Assembly: GCA_017399865.1 (NCBI GenBank)
Contig: JAFQAT010000017.1
Location: 62,001 to 126,000 of the forward strand
Reading direction: 5' to 3'
DNA from: Bacteroidales bacterium
GTDB lineage: Bacteria; Bacteroidota; Bacteroidia; Bacteroidales; UBA932
Length of the DNA stretch: 64,000 nucleotides
A program made the position numbers and the translations under genes. This document shows positions 8,427 through 18,010 of this stretch, in pieces (the stretch's first letter is position 1; each line of letters begins with the position of its first letter). The notes under the pieces are model-generated. The model made no database searches. It saw only the letters and a program-made list of their open reading frames with translations, and had not been told where the DNA came from.

Positions 8427-9041
8427 CTTGAGTTCAAGGCCGAGCTGCATGCCGTCGTACTGGCTTGCGATGGTGCCTACGGTCTTGAGGGTCGAGTTCT
8501 TGCTGCTTGATGTCAGCTTTTCAAGGAGGTCAAGGAGCTTGTCCGCCTGGAAAAGTAGGTCGAGCTGGCTGCTGGTAACAGATACGGAAGCTGTGAAAGG
8601 CTTCATGGCGAAGTTCTTTCCGAACTGGAGACTCAATGTCTTGTAGTCTTCGCTGAGGGAATATGTACCGCCGAAGCTCTTTCCCTTTACTGTTGCAGTG
8701 AATGTCTTGTCTTCGTTGAATGTAAATGAGAATGTGCCGGCCTTGATGCCTACCTTCTGTACGTATTCGTCAAGCTTTTCTTCCACCTGCGATGCTGCGA
8801 GCGTTGCCGCTGTGCTCTTGAGAAGGTCGTCGCTTTCGAACTTCACTGCAGTTCCTGAATAGGTCCATGTGCCTTTCACATCCACAGGAAGCGTTGTACC
8901 TGTAACGCTTTCAACCACATTCTTCACTGTTTCATTGCTTGTCGCCTTCTTGAGAAGGTCCTTTAGTGTCTGGGCCGAAACTGTCTGGCCTGCAAGGCAG
9001 AACGATCCGACCATGAGAATGATGCTGATTATCTTTTTCAT
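8421..9041 (-). CDS. DUF4923 family exported lipocalin-like protein
   Basis: 206 residues with a signal peptide (MKKIISIILMVGSFCLAG...VSAQ). The N-terminal LKDLLKKAT segment followed by a lipocalin-like strand series (GTWTYSG near residue 57, FTFNEDKTFTATVKG near 105, GGTYSLSEDYKTL near 125) is characteristic of the Bacteroidales DUF4923 family. Its function is unknown; such folds often bind small hydrophobic ligands in the periplasm. It begins 11 bases after the end of the ThiL-like gene on the same strand and is probably transcribed with it. Its stop codon region touches the family B element. Confidence 0.8.
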   Translation of the reverse strand: MKKIISIILMVGSFCLAGQTVSAQTLKDLLKKATSNETVKNVVESVTGTTLPVDVKGTWTYSGTAVKFESDDLLKSTAATLAASQVEEKLDEYVQKVGIKAGTFSFTFNEDKTFTATVKGKSFGGTYSLSEDYKTLSLQFGKNFAMKPFTASVSVTSSQLDLLFQADKLLDLLEKLTSSSKNSTLKTVGTIASQYDGMQLGLELKK

Positions 9042-9052
9042 ATTGTTGAGGT

Positions 9053-10063
9053 TTATTCGTTTTTCCAGCCTTGCGCCTTGATAGGAAGCTCCACTCCGTC
9101 AGGAGTAACGACAACAGCGCCTACTTCCGGCTTTGCCAGATGTCCGATGACGTCGTATGTCTGGAAATCGTGGCGGAACTTCTCATGCTTTCCGATAGGG
9201 ATGGTAAAGAGCAGGCGGTAGTCTTCACCTCCGTTGAGGGCAGCGGAAATCGGGTCTATGTTCATTTCCTTGCCGAGTTCGAAGGTCTTTCCTGCGAACG
9301 GAAGCTTGTCGACATATATCTTTGCGCCCAGTCCGCTGTCACGCACAAGCCTCTTGACTGCGTCTGCGAGGCCTCTTGTGACAAGATATCCGTAAGACGG
9401 AATGATTTCGGTCTCCTCCATCTGCGAGACTGTCTGAGGACTGATCTTCGGCTTCAGGTATGCGCCCACAAGATGCTTGTAGTCTTCAAGCTTAGGCTGT
9501 GCCTTTGCGTCTCCGCTCTTCTCGAAAGCCCTCTTCTCCCTTTCCAGAACCTGGAATCCCATGAATGCCGCACCGAGGTTGTCGGAAACGCAGATCAGGT
9601 CCATGCTCTTTGCTGCAGGGCGGCGCTTTGCCGTCAGCAGGGAAGTCTCGCCGTTGGCGGCAACGCTTACGGCAAGTCCGTTCGGAGAAGGGACGAGGTC
9701 AAGCGACACCTTTCTGTATCCATGTTCCTTTGCTGCAGCCACTATGCCTTCCCATACTTCCATTATGTGCTTGAAATCGAGCTTTGATGAGATTCCGAGA
9801 CGGATGTCGAGGGTACGTGGATGCGAAAGTTCTACATAGAGCTCTCCTGTCACTGCTGTGACGCATTTGTATCCGAGATGCTTGAGCGGGAAATATACAA
9901 GATCGAAGTCGATGCCTTCAATGAAGGTGCGTGACTGCTGGGTCACATAGGCCTTGCCGGAGGTCTCGAACCAGCTGCTTTCAAACGGTCTGTAAGGAGT
10001 ACCTTCGTAAAGCTTGGCTATCGCTTCCACCCTGCCGAGGTCTGAGAATGTTTCTTCTGCCAT
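9053..10063 (-). CDS. thiL: ThiL-like thiamine-monophosphate kinase (AIR synthase-related)
   Basis: 336 residues from the ATG at 10063; a longer frame to 10135 would overrun the promoter region. ThiL phosphorylates thiamine monophosphate to the active diphosphate in the cytoplasm. The AIR-synthase-related fold is supported by the FIEGIDFD segment near residue 48 (Mg/ATP loop region) and by the conserved NGGEDYRLLFT motif in the C-terminal half. Length is normal for Bacteroidales. No other thiamine gene is nearby, and substrate specificity rests on family resemblance only; another AIR-synthase-like kinase is possible. A full -33/-7 promoter lies just upstream on the same strand. Confidence 0.75.
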   Translation of the reverse strand: MAEETFSDLGRVEAIAKLYEGTPYRPFESSWFETSGKAYVTQQSRTFIEGIDFDLVYFPLKHLGYKCVTAVTGELYVELSHPRTLDIRLGISSKLDFKHIMEVWEGIVAAAKEHGYRKVSLDLVPSPNGLAVSVAANGETSLLTAKRRPAAKSMDLICVSDNLGAAFMGFQVLEREKRAFEKSGDAKAQPKLEDYKHLVGAYLKPKISPQTVSQMEETEIIPSYGYLVTRGLADAVKRLVRDSGLGAKIYVDKLPFAGKTFELGKEMNIDPISAALNGGEDYRLLFTIPIGKHEKFRHDFQTYDVIGHLAKPEVGAVVVTPDGVELPIKAQGWKNE

Positions 10064-10082
10064 GTTGTGAATCGTATTTATG

Positions 10083-10115
10083 CAAAAATACAATAAAATA
10101 GTTAATTTTGTCAAA
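10083..10115 (-). promoter_or_regulatory. Promoter of the thiL-like gene
   Basis: On the minus strand the -33 box TTTG (plus-strand CAAA at 10112-10115) and the -7 box TATTTTTG (plus-strand 10083-10090) are 21 bases apart, matching the Bacteroidetes consensus; the start codon is 20 bases further on. Confidence 0.75.
10103..10110 (+). promoter_or_regulatory. -7 box for the EEP-family gene
   Basis: TAATTTTG fits TAnnTTTG on the plus strand and sits inside the spacer of the divergent thiL promoter, so the two promoters physically overlap. The -33 is weak (TTTA near 10077). Confidence 0.5.
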
Positions 10116-10121
10116 TTAATC

Positions 10122-10148
10122 GTCATCCTGAGCATGGCGAAGGATCTT
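10122..10148. repeat. Short REP-like palindrome (GTCATCCTGAGC type)
   Basis: A segment starting GTCATCCTGAGC and ending GCGAAGGATCTT, partly self-complementary, matches the same arrangement at 49563-49590 apart from the loop. It lies in the leader of the EEP gene. Confidence 0.7.
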
Positions 10149-10157
10149 AAACGTTAC

Positions 10158-10982
10158 ATGATGAAGAAAGTTTTGATTATTATAGCCTTATTCGTGCTTG
10201 CACCCCTTGCTCTCTGCGCACAGGACATCAAGGTCATGTCCTACAATATCCGCATGTCGGATGCGAAGGACGGTACAAATTCATGGATGTACCGATATGC
10301 GGCGACAGGCGAGATGATAAAGGATCAGCAGCCGGATGTGTTCGGCGTTCAGGAGGCTACATATGACCAGATGTACTTCATAGAACAGAACTTCAAGGGA
10401 TATAATTACTACGGCGGCGGACGTGAGGACGGAAAGAAGAAGGGCGAGTATACTGCCTTGTTCTGGAACAAGAAGACCGTCTCCATGCTTGACAGCGGAA
10501 TGTTCTGGCTGTCCGAGACTCCTCAGGAGCCCTCTAAAGGCTGGGACGCGGAGTGTCTGAGAACTGCCACATGGGCTCTTTTCAAGGACAAGGAGACAGG
10601 AAACAGGTTCTATGTCGTGAACACCCATCTTGACCATGTCGGCAAGGAAGCGCGCAAGAAGGGACTTGATCTAATAATGGAGAAGATTGCCCAGCTCAAC
10701 AAGTCCGGCCTTCCTGTCGTGCTGATGGGAGACTTCAATGTCAAGCCATATGATGCCGCTCTAAAGGACGTCGAGGCAAATATGAGCAATGCCCGCAAGA
10801 CGGCGGCAAAGACTGACAATACCGGCACATACAACAACTGGGGCAAAAGTTCCGACATAATCGACTACATTTATTACACAGGTTTCTCGTCATGCTCTGA
10901 ATATCAGACTGTTACGAAGAAGTACGCGGACCGCAAGTTTGTCTCTGACCACTTCCCGATAACCGCTGTTCTTGTTTTCTAG
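10158..10982 (+). CDS. Endonuclease/exonuclease/phosphatase (EEP) family exported protein
   Basis: About 274 residues. The start is taken at the ATG ATG pair at 10158/10161, which places a proper signal peptide (KKVLIIIALF...LCAQ) at the front; the frame extends upstream but through the REP-like repeat. EEP signatures appear in order: MSYNIR, QEAT (metal-binding Glu), THLDH, GDFN and SDHFPI (catalytic His near the C-terminus). These metal-dependent enzymes cut phosphodiester or phosphomonoester bonds; the secreted Bacteroidales members are uncharacterised and could act on sugar phosphates, lipids or nucleic acids. It is divergent from thiL. Confidence 0.85.
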   Translation: MMKKVLIIIALFVLAPLALCAQDIKVMSYNIRMSDAKDGTNSWMYRYAATGEMIKDQQPDVFGVQEATYDQMYFIEQNFKGYNYYGGGREDGKKKGEYTALFWNKKTVSMLDSGMFWLSETPQEPSKGWDAECLRTATWALFKDKETGNRFYVVNTHLDHVGKEARKKGLDLIMEKIAQLNKSGLPVVLMGDFNVKPYDAALKDVEANMSNARKTAAKTDNTGTYNNWGKSSDIIDYIYYTGFSSCSEYQTVTKKYADRKFVSDHFPITAVLVF

Positions 10983-11030
10983 CTATCTTTCAGGCAGTTA
11001 GAAAAAACTTGACGGTTGACTTGTTTTATT

Positions 11031-11062
11031 TTTGATTGGTAGGGTAAGATTACCTATCTTTG
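11031..11062 (+). promoter_or_regulatory. Promoter of dnaE
   Basis: TTTG at 11031-11034, a 20-base spacer, then TATCTTTG at 11055-11062: a full match to the Bacteroidetes sigma-A promoter, 28 bases before the dnaE start codon. Confidence 0.85.
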
Positions 11063-11090
11063 TCTTCCTTACATTCAAAAGATACAGCAT

Positions 11091-14000
11091 ATGTCATTCG
11101 TCCATCTTCATGTCCATACGCAATATTCCATTCTTGACGGTCAGGCATCCATCGCCAGCCTTTTCGAGCGTGCCAAGGAACTTGGCATGCCGGCTCTGGC
11201 TATCACTGACCATGGAAACATGTATGGTGTCAAGGAATTCCTGAAGGTGGCGAAAAAGTTCCCGGAGGTCAAGCCTATCGTAGGCTGCGAGGTCTATGTG
11301 ACCCGCCATTACGACCACAAGCTGAAGGACAAGGACCACAGGAGTTATTACCATCTTATTCTTCTTGCCAAGAACTACGACGGATACAGGAATCTGATGA
11401 AGATAGTCTCGACCGGCCATATCGAAGGAAAATACTACGAAAAGCCGAGGGTGTCCCATGAAGTTGTGGAGAAGTATGCTGAAGGTCTTGTATGCTGTTC
11501 CGCATGTATCGCAGGTGAGATACCGAGAGCGATAATCGCCGGTGACATGAAGGGCGCCGAAGAGGCTGTGATGTGGCATAAGAGGGTCTTCGGCAACGAT
11601 TTCTACCTCGAAGTCCAGGAACATAAGACCCAGGTTCCGGGCCAGTCGCAGGAAGTATATGAGAGGCAGGTAGTGGCCAACGAGGGCATCTTCGCCCTTG
11701 CTGAAAAGACAGGAACCAAGGTCGTGGCTACCAATGACGTCCATTTCACCCGCAAGGAGGACGGTCCGGCCCACGACAGGCTCATATGCCTTACCACTAA
11801 TGTCTTCGTGGACGATCCGAACAGGATGAGGTATACCCAGCAGGAATATCTCAAGAGCGAGGAGGAGATGCTGGATATCTTCTACAAGCATCCGGAGACC
11901 CTTGCCAATACTCTCGAAGTCGCCGACAAGATCGAAGTCTACAAGATCGACAAGGATCCGATCCTTCCGAAGTTCGACCTTCCGGAAGACTTCCTCAAGG
12001 ATATAGATTCATATCTCGAGAAATATAAGGACATCATAGACGAGGGACGCTGCGACAAGAATGGAAACGAGCGAGGCGAAGAGTTCTGCCGTTCAGTGGC
12101 CTATCTCTGCCATCTTACATACAAGGGAGCACAGTGGCGTTATGGGGACAACATGACAGAAGAGCAGGCGGAACGAATCGAGTTCGAGCTCAAGACCATC
12201 TGCAAGATGGGTTTTCCGGACTACTTCCTCATCGTCCAGGACTTCATTGCAGCTGCACGCAGCGAGGGCATTTCAGTAGGCCCGGGCCGTGGCTCCGCCG
12301 CCGGCTCGGCAGTCGCCTACTGCCTGAAGATCACCAACATAGACCCGATCAAATATGACCTTCTGTTCGAGCGATTCCTCAATCCTGACCGTATCAACAT
12401 GCCCGATGTCGACATTGACTTTGACGACGACGGCAGATATCGCGTCTTCCAGTATATCGAGGAGAAGTACGGAAAGGACCATATCTCTCATGTGATCACA
12501 TACGGTACGATGGCTGCGAAATCCGCTATAAAGGATGTCGCCCGCGTCAGCCGTCTGCCGATAGATGAATCCAACAGGCTTACCAAGCTTGTTCCCGACA
12601 GGCCTTTCGAGGCGACGATAACCGATGCCGACGGTAAGAAGGTCACAAAGGAATTCAAGCCGAAGCTGGGCAACTGCCTCAAGTACGGCGAACTCAGGAC
12701 CGAACTCGAAAACGGTACGGAACAGATACGTGAGGTCCTTGAATATGCCGGCAAGCTCGAGGGATGTATACGCCAGACGGGAGTACATGCCTGTGCGATG
12801 ATCATCGGACGAGGAAACCTTACAGAATATATCCCTATCTCTATTGCGAACGACAAGCTGACCGGAGAAGAGGTCTGGGTGTCCCAGTATGACGGCCACT
12901 ATATCGAGGAGGTCGGCATGCTGAAGATGGACTTCCTCGGATTGAGGACCCTGTCCATCATCAAGGAATGCCAGGCGAACATAAAGAAGCGCTGGGGTGT
13001 GGAATTCGACATCGAGAAGATCCCTATCGACGACAAGGAGACATATGAACTTTACAGCCGCGGAGATACCACGAGCGTGTTCCAGTTCGAAAGTCCCGGT
13101 ATGAAGGAATGGCTGATCAAGCTCCAGCCGACCCGTTTCGAGGACCTTATCGCGATGAACGCCCTCTATCGTCCGGGCCCTATGGACTATATCCCGGATT
13201 TCGTGGAGCGCAAGCAGGGACGCCAGCCTATCTTATATGACCTTCCTGAGATGGAAGACATCCTTCAGGATACATACGGAATTACAGTCTATCAGGAGCA
13301 GGTGATGCTTCTGTCCCGCAAACTGGCCAACTTTACCAGAGGCCAGGCCGATACCCTTCGTAAGGCTATGGGTAAGAAGATCATCGACCTTCTGAACTCG
13401 CTCAAGGACCTTTTCCTTGATGGCGGACAGAAGAACGGACATCCGAAGGAGACGCTGGAGAAGATATGGGCGGACTGGGAGAAGTTCGCTGCCTATGCGT
13501 TCAACAAGTCCCACGCGACCTGCTATGCCTGGGTAAGCTACCAGACCGGATGGCTGAAGGCCCATTATCCTGCAGAGTTCCAGGCGGCCAACCTGACCAA
13601 GAACCTCTCCAATATGGATGAGATCAAGAAGATCATGGATGACTGCAAGAAGAACGGCATAAAGGTCCTTAATCCTGATATCAACGAGTCCGACGCAAGG
13701 TTCACCGTGAACAAGCAGGGCGAGATCCGTTTCGGAATGGGCGGCATCAAGGGATTCGGAGACAACATCGTGCGTGCAATCCTTGCGGAAAGAGAGGAGA
13801 ACGGTTTGTTTGCAGACATATATGACTTCGTCGAAAGAATGTCCGGAGTAGTCAACAGGAAGGCCTTCGAATCACTTCTCCATGCCGGTGCATTCGACAG
13901 CTTCGGCATCTGCCGCAAGCAGTTCATGCTTCCTGGAAAGAATGGGGATATGTTCATCGACACCCTTCTCAGATATGGAGAGCTTTATAAGAAGGATACC

Positions 14001-14777
14001 ATGGAAAGCAGCGTGTCGCTGTTCGGCGAAGTTGAGGAGATGAAGCCTGAGAGGCCTGAGATTCCTGCCATGACGGTAGAGGAAGACATTTTGGAGAAGC
14101 TTCAGTTCGAGAAGGAACTGGTCGGAATGTACCTTTCGTCACATCCTCTGGACAGGTATCAGTTCGAGATGGAGAATTTCACTACATGCCAGCTGGGAGA
14201 GATAAACACCCTCGTCTCCGAGTGTGAGATGAAGAAGACCAAGATGAAGGTCTCAGTTGCTGGTTTCGTGACCAGGACGGAACATATAAACAACCAGAAC
14301 AACCGTCCTTGGTCAAAGACCGTGATAGAGGATTTCGGTGGTAGCTATGAACTCAAGCTGTATGGAAAGGACCACGAGGCTTATATGAGCTATCTTGTCC
14401 AGAACAATACCTTATATATAGAAGGTGAGATAGACGAGAAATACTATGTAAAGCCGGAAGACAGGGCTCAGGGCAAGACTTCTCCATATGGATTCAAGGT
14501 CAAGAAGATAATGCTTCTCGGCAATGTGACCGATACATATATAAAGGGATTTGCAATCAATGTAACCACTCCTATGCTTACTCCGGAATTCCGTGACGCT
14601 CTTGTGGGGCTGATCAAGAAGAACAAGGGCACGGTTCCGCTCAGCATGTTCCTGTATGATCCGGAGAAGAAATGGAACATAGAGTTCCTTTCAAGAAAAT
14701 TCCGTGTCGCCGTGACAGCCGGATTCATCGAAGAACTGGAGAATCTCCATGTGAGATACACTGTCTTGAAGAAATAA
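11091..14777 (+). CDS. dnaE: DNA polymerase III alpha subunit
   Basis: 1228 residues, normal for DnaE1. It is the replicative polymerase subunit. Domains in order: PHP domain at the N-terminus (HVHTQYSILDG and TDHGNMYG metal-binding motifs), the C-family polymerase palm with the catalytic aspartates Asp439 and Asp441 in PDVDIDFD, fingers with the GRGSAAGS and YRPGPMDYIPD motifs, a helix-hairpin-helix region, and a C-terminal OB-fold region near residue 1050 onward. It is monocistronic: its own promoter lies upstream and a strong bidirectional terminator follows it. Confidence 0.97.
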   Translation: MSFVHLHVHTQYSILDGQASIASLFERAKELGMPALAITDHGNMYGVKEFLKVAKKFPEVKPIVGCEVYVTRHYDHKLKDKDHRSYYHLILLAKNYDGYRNLMKIVSTGHIEGKYYEKPRVSHEVVEKYAEGLVCCSACIAGEIPRAIIAGDMKGAEEAVMWHKRVFGNDFYLEVQEHKTQVPGQSQEVYERQVVANEGIFALAEKTGTKVVATNDVHFTRKEDGPAHDRLICLTTNVFVDDPNRMRYTQQEYLKSEEEMLDIFYKHPETLANTLEVADKIEVYKIDKDPILPKFDLPEDFLKDIDSYLEKYKDIIDEGRCDKNGNERGEEFCRSVAYLCHLTYKGAQWRYGDNMTEEQAERIEFELKTICKMGFPDYFLIVQDFIAAARSEGISVGPGRGSAAGSAVAYCLKITNIDPIKYDLLFERFLNPDRINMPDVDIDFDDDGRYRVFQYIEEKYGKDHISHVITYGTMAAKSAIKDVARVSRLPIDESNRLTKLVPDRPFEATITDADGKKVTKEFKPKLGNCLKYGELRTELENGTEQIREVLEYAGKLEGCIRQTGVHACAMIIGRGNLTEYIPISIANDKLTGEEVWVSQYDGHYIEEVGMLKMDFLGLRTLSIIKECQANIKKRWGVEFDIEKIPIDDKETYELYSRGDTTSVFQFESPGMKEWLIKLQPTRFEDLIAMNALYRPGPMDYIPDFVERKQGRQPILYDLPEMEDILQDTYGITVYQEQVMLLSRKLANFTRGQADTLRKAMGKKIIDLLNSLKDLFLDGGQKNGHPKETLEKIWADWEKFAAYAFNKSHATCYAWVSYQTGWLKAHYPAEFQAANLTKNLSNMDEIKKIMDDCKKNGIKVLNPDINESDARFTVNKQGEIRFGMGGIKGFGDNIVRAILAEREENGLFADIYDFVERMSGVVNRKAFESLLHAGAFDSFGICRKQFMLPGKNGDMFIDTLLRYGELYKKDTMESSVSLFGEVEEMKPERPEIPAMTVEEDILEKLQFEKELVGMYLSSHPLDRYQFEMENFTTCQLGEINTLVSECEMKKTKMKVSVAGFVTRTEHINNQNNRPWSKTVIEDFGGSYELKLYGKDHEAYMSYLVQNNTLYIEGEIDEKYYVKPEDRAQGKTSPYGFKVKKIMLLGNVTDTYIKGFAINVTTPMLTPEFRDALVGLIKKNKGTVPLSMFLYDPEKKWNIEFLSRKFRVAVTAGFIEELENLHVRYTVLKK

Positions 14778-14796
14778 CATTTTCAGTTTTATATAC

Positions 14797-14830
14797 AAAA
14801 AGAGGACGACCGTCTGGCCGTCCTCTTTTT
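14797..14830. terminator. Bidirectional terminator between dnaE and secDF
   Basis: AAAAAGAGGACG and CGTCCTCTTTTT pair as a 12-base stem around a 10-base loop, with A-run and T-run at opposite ends, so it can end both convergent transcripts. Confidence 0.9.
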
Positions 14831-14848
14831 GAGTTATGTTGTGAATGA

Positions 14849-17842
14849 TTACTTCTTTGCCTTCTTTGTAGTTACATCGTACATGATAGGTGTAGCGATG
14901 AAGATAGAAGCGTAAGTACCGATCACGATACCGAGGATGAGAGCAACTGCAAGACCTCTGATCACCTCACCGCCGAAGATTGCAATCGCGAGTATTGTCA
15001 CGAGAGTAGTGAGGGAGGTGTTCATTGTACGTGAGAGAGTGCTGTTGAGAGCCTCGTTCACGTTCTGACGGAAGTCTGCCTTCGGATGGAGCTGCTTGTA
15101 CTCACGGATACGGTCGAAGATAACCACTGTATCGTTGATTGCGTAACCGATGATAGTCAGGATCGCAGCGATGAATGTCTGGTCGATATCAAGGCTGAAC
15201 GGAAGAATTCCTGAGAAGAGCGAGAAGAAGCCGATCACGATGAGTGATGTATGTGCAAGACCTACAACACCGCCAAGACCCCATGTCCATCCCTTGAATC
15301 GTACAGCGATGTATGCGAAGATCACGAAGAGTGCGATGATCACAGCGATGATTGCGTTCCTTGTGATGTCGTTCGCGATTGTAGGACCTACCTTGTCAGA
15401 GCTGATGATACCGTTAGGGTTATCAAGGGTAGATGTGAATTCTGCGAATGTGAGCTCGTCTGCGAAGAAGCCCTTGAGTGCGTTGTAGAGCTTTGCCTCT
15501 ACCTCTGCGTCTGCCTCTGTAGACTCGTCCTCAACCATGTACTGAGTGGTCACCTTCATCTGGCTCTCTCCACCGAACTGCTTTACCTCTACTGCGCCGT
15601 CGAACTCAGCGATTGCTGCAGCACGTACTTCCTCTGCTGTCACAGGCTGGTCGAATCTTACAACATATGTACGTCCACCGGTGAAGTCAACACCGTATGT
15701 GAAGCCCTTAGTGAAGATTGAAACAAGGGAGATAAGGATGAGCGCTCCTGAAACGATGTAGGCGATCTTCTTCTTTCCGAGGAAATCGACCTTTGTGTTC
15801 TGGAGGAAGTTCCTTGTGAACTTGTTGTCGAAGCTGATGTTCTTGCCCTTTGTCACTCTGTCATCAAAGATGATTCTTGTGATGAATACTGAAGTGAGGA
15901 CAGATGTGATGATACCGATGATGAGGGTTGTTGCGAATCCCTGTACAGGACCTGAACCGAAGAGGAAGAGAACCACACCTGTGAGGAATGTGGTGAACTG
16001 GCCGTCGATGATAGCAGAGTATGCATTCGAGTAACCGTCTGCGATAGCCTTGCTAAGGCCCTTGCCTGCGCGAAGCTCTTCCTTGACGCGCTCATAGATG
16101 ATCACGTTGGCGTCCACTGCCATACCGAGGGTCAGTACGAGACCGGCGATACCTGGGAGTGTGAGGACTGCACCGAATGAAACGAGTGTTCCGAAGAGGA
16201 GCACTACGTTGCAGAGAAGCGCGATGTCAGCAACGAGACCTGCACCCTGGTAGAAGAATACCATATAAAGGAGCACGAGCACGAATGCGATGATGAACGA
16301 GATGAGACCTGCATTGATTGACTCGGCACCGAGTGATGGTCCAACAACCTGCTCCTGGATGATTGTTGCAGGTGCTGGGAGCTTACCTGACTTGAGGACG
16401 TTTGCAAGGTCTTCTGCCTCTTCGAGGGTGAAGTTACCTGTAATCTCTGAGCTACCGCCTGTGATCTCTGTGTTTACGGTAGGGTATGAATAAACCATTC
16501 CGTCGAGAACAATGGCAACCTGCTTTCCGATGTTGTCCTTGGTAAGTCTTGCCCATACGTTAGCTCCTTCTGCGTTCATTGACATTGAAACTGAAGGGCT
16601 TCCGCCTGTATTGCCATATGATACGCGTGCGTCTGTTACAGAACCGCCGTCGAGAGGTGCCTTTCCGTCACGTGATGTAGCCTTGATCGCTACGAGCTCG
16701 AAGATGTTCTGGTTAGGATCCATTGCTGAAGCCTTTACAGTCCACATCGGCTTGAATTCAGGAGGGAAGAACTGCTTTACCTGAGGCATTGCAAGGTACT
16801 TGTTCACAGTAGCTGTATCTGCATAGTGAGCATAACCGATGCAAGCATATCCTCTTGCGCCTGAAGGCTGGAGTACGGAGAAGAGAGGGTTCTGCTTTCT
16901 GTATGCTGCCTCAGCTGCTGCGTCATCTGCCTGCTGGAGTTCCTCTGCGAGAAGGTCGTCGCCCTCAGCTTTGGTTTCTTCTACAGCCTCTTCTGTGTCA
17001 GCGAGGAGGTTTGCGAGAGTTGCGTTAGCTTCAGCGAGGTAAGCCTCAACCTCAGCGTTGTCATATGTTGCCCAGAATTCGAGTGATGCTGTTCCCTGGA
17101 GGAGTTTTCTTACACGTTCAGGCTCTTTTACGCCTGGGAGCTCCACAAGGATACGTCCGCTGTTTCCGAGCTTCTGGATGTTAGGCTGGGTCACACCGAA
17201 ACGGTCGATACGGTTTCTGAGGACGTTGAATGAGTTTGAGATTGCGCTCTCTGACTCACCTCTGATGACCTCGATCACCTCTGCGTCGGTAGACTCTGGG
17301 CCGATCTTGTCTCTCATTTCGTATGTGCCGAAGATCTGTGCGAGAGGCATTCCGTTTGAAGTCTCCTCCCAAGCCTCAGCGAAAAGGGTGATGAAATCCT
17401 GACGTGAGTTCACGCTGCGCTCCTCTGCGAGTGCGAGAGCCTTTGTGAATTCAGGAGCCTCATTGCCGCCTGCAAGAGCCTTCACGAGGTCCTTGAGCTG
17501 CACCTGAAGCATCACGTTCATACCGCCCTTAAGGTCGAGACCAAGGTTGATAGCCTTTGCCTTTACGTCCTTGTAAGTGTATCCGAAATAGATCTTCTCT
17601 GATGAGATAGAATCGATGTACCTTCTGTTCTCGTCCTTTCTGATGGAATCGAGGTAGAAGGCTCTGTCACCTTCGGCTACCTTGCCGAAAGCGGCTGTCT
17701 GCATTGCAGCTTCTGCCTTTGCCTCTGCGTACTTCTCGGCCTTCTTCTCCTGTCTGTTGGTCACAAGGGTGAAGGAGAGCTGCCAAAGCGATGCGAGCAT
17801 AAGCAGAATCGCTACAAATCTGATTGCACCTTTACTTTGCAT
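14849..17842 (-). CDS. secDF: Fused protein translocase subunits SecD/SecF
   Basis: 997 residues joining SecD (about 1-620) and SecF (about 660-997) in one chain, as is usual in Bacteroidetes. It uses the proton gradient to pull secreted proteins through SecYEG. Visible are an N-terminal transmembrane anchor, the GLDLKGGM motif after the first membrane segment, the large periplasmic P1 region with an acidic insertion near residues 275-320 (Glu/Ala/Asp-rich), the GMAVDANVIIYER motif, and in the SecF half the GVDFTGG and NDTVVIFDRIRE motifs. A -7 box lies 86 bases upstream. Confidence 0.97.
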   Translation of the reverse strand: MQSKGAIRFVAILLMLASLWQLSFTLVTNRQEKKAEKYAEAKAEAAMQTAAFGKVAEGDRAFYLDSIRKDENRRYIDSISSEKIYFGYTYKDVKAKAINLGLDLKGGMNVMLQVQLKDLVKALAGGNEAPEFTKALALAEERSVNSRQDFITLFAEAWEETSNGMPLAQIFGTYEMRDKIGPESTDAEVIEVIRGESESAISNSFNVLRNRIDRFGVTQPNIQKLGNSGRILVELPGVKEPERVRKLLQGTASLEFWATYDNAEVEAYLAEANATLANLLADTEEAVEETKAEGDDLLAEELQQADDAAAEAAYRKQNPLFSVLQPSGARGYACIGYAHYADTATVNKYLAMPQVKQFFPPEFKPMWTVKASAMDPNQNIFELVAIKATSRDGKAPLDGGSVTDARVSYGNTGGSPSVSMSMNAEGANVWARLTKDNIGKQVAIVLDGMVYSYPTVNTEITGGSSEITGNFTLEEAEDLANVLKSGKLPAPATIIQEQVVGPSLGAESINAGLISFIIAFVLVLLYMVFFYQGAGLVADIALLCNVVLLFGTLVSFGAVLTLPGIAGLVLTLGMAVDANVIIYERVKEELRAGKGLSKAIADGYSNAYSAIIDGQFTTFLTGVVLFLFGSGPVQGFATTLIIGIITSVLTSVFITRIIFDDRVTKGKNISFDNKFTRNFLQNTKVDFLGKKKIAYIVSGALILISLVSIFTKGFTYGVDFTGGRTYVVRFDQPVTAEEVRAAAIAEFDGAVEVKQFGGESQMKVTTQYMVEDESTEADAEVEAKLYNALKGFFADELTFAEFTSTLDNPNGIISSDKVGPTIANDITRNAIIAVIIALFVIFAYIAVRFKGWTWGLGGVVGLAHTSLIVIGFFSLFSGILPFSLDIDQTFIAAILTIIGYAINDTVVIFDRIREYKQLHPKADFRQNVNEALNSTLSRTMNTSLTTLVTILAIAIFGGEVIRGLAVALILGIVIGTYASIFIATPIMYDVTTKKAKK

Positions 17843-17927
17843 AATGATTTTATTGTTTTAATGATATTTATTGTCTCTTTTCTGCGTTTTGGCATGCTAT
17901 TGCGCATACCTATAGCAAAATAGGGCA

Positions 17928-17935
17928 CAAATTTA
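17928..17935 (-). promoter_or_regulatory. -7 box for secDF
   Basis: Plus-strand CAAATTTA reads TAAATTTG on the minus strand, a TAnnTTTG match, giving a leader of about 80 bases. No clear -33 TTTG at the right spacing. Confidence 0.5.
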
Positions 17936-17998
17936 CGATTTTTTTCTTATAAATGAAGAAACTGTTCTGTTTTATCGTCTTTTTATGTAATTATTTCC

Positions 17999-18006
17999 TA
18001 TTTTTG
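17999..18006 (+). promoter_or_regulatory. -7 box abutting the PD40/SPOR gene
   Basis: TATTTTTG matches TAnnTTTG and ends only four bases before the ATG at 18011. If used, transcription would start on or beside the start codon, giving a leaderless or nearly leaderless message. Confidence 0.5.
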
Positions 18007-18010
18007 TGGG

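Noticed and set aside
15150..17402. Several plus-strand open frames opposite secDF
   Set aside because: Shadow frames of a strongly coding minus-strand gene; no independent signals.
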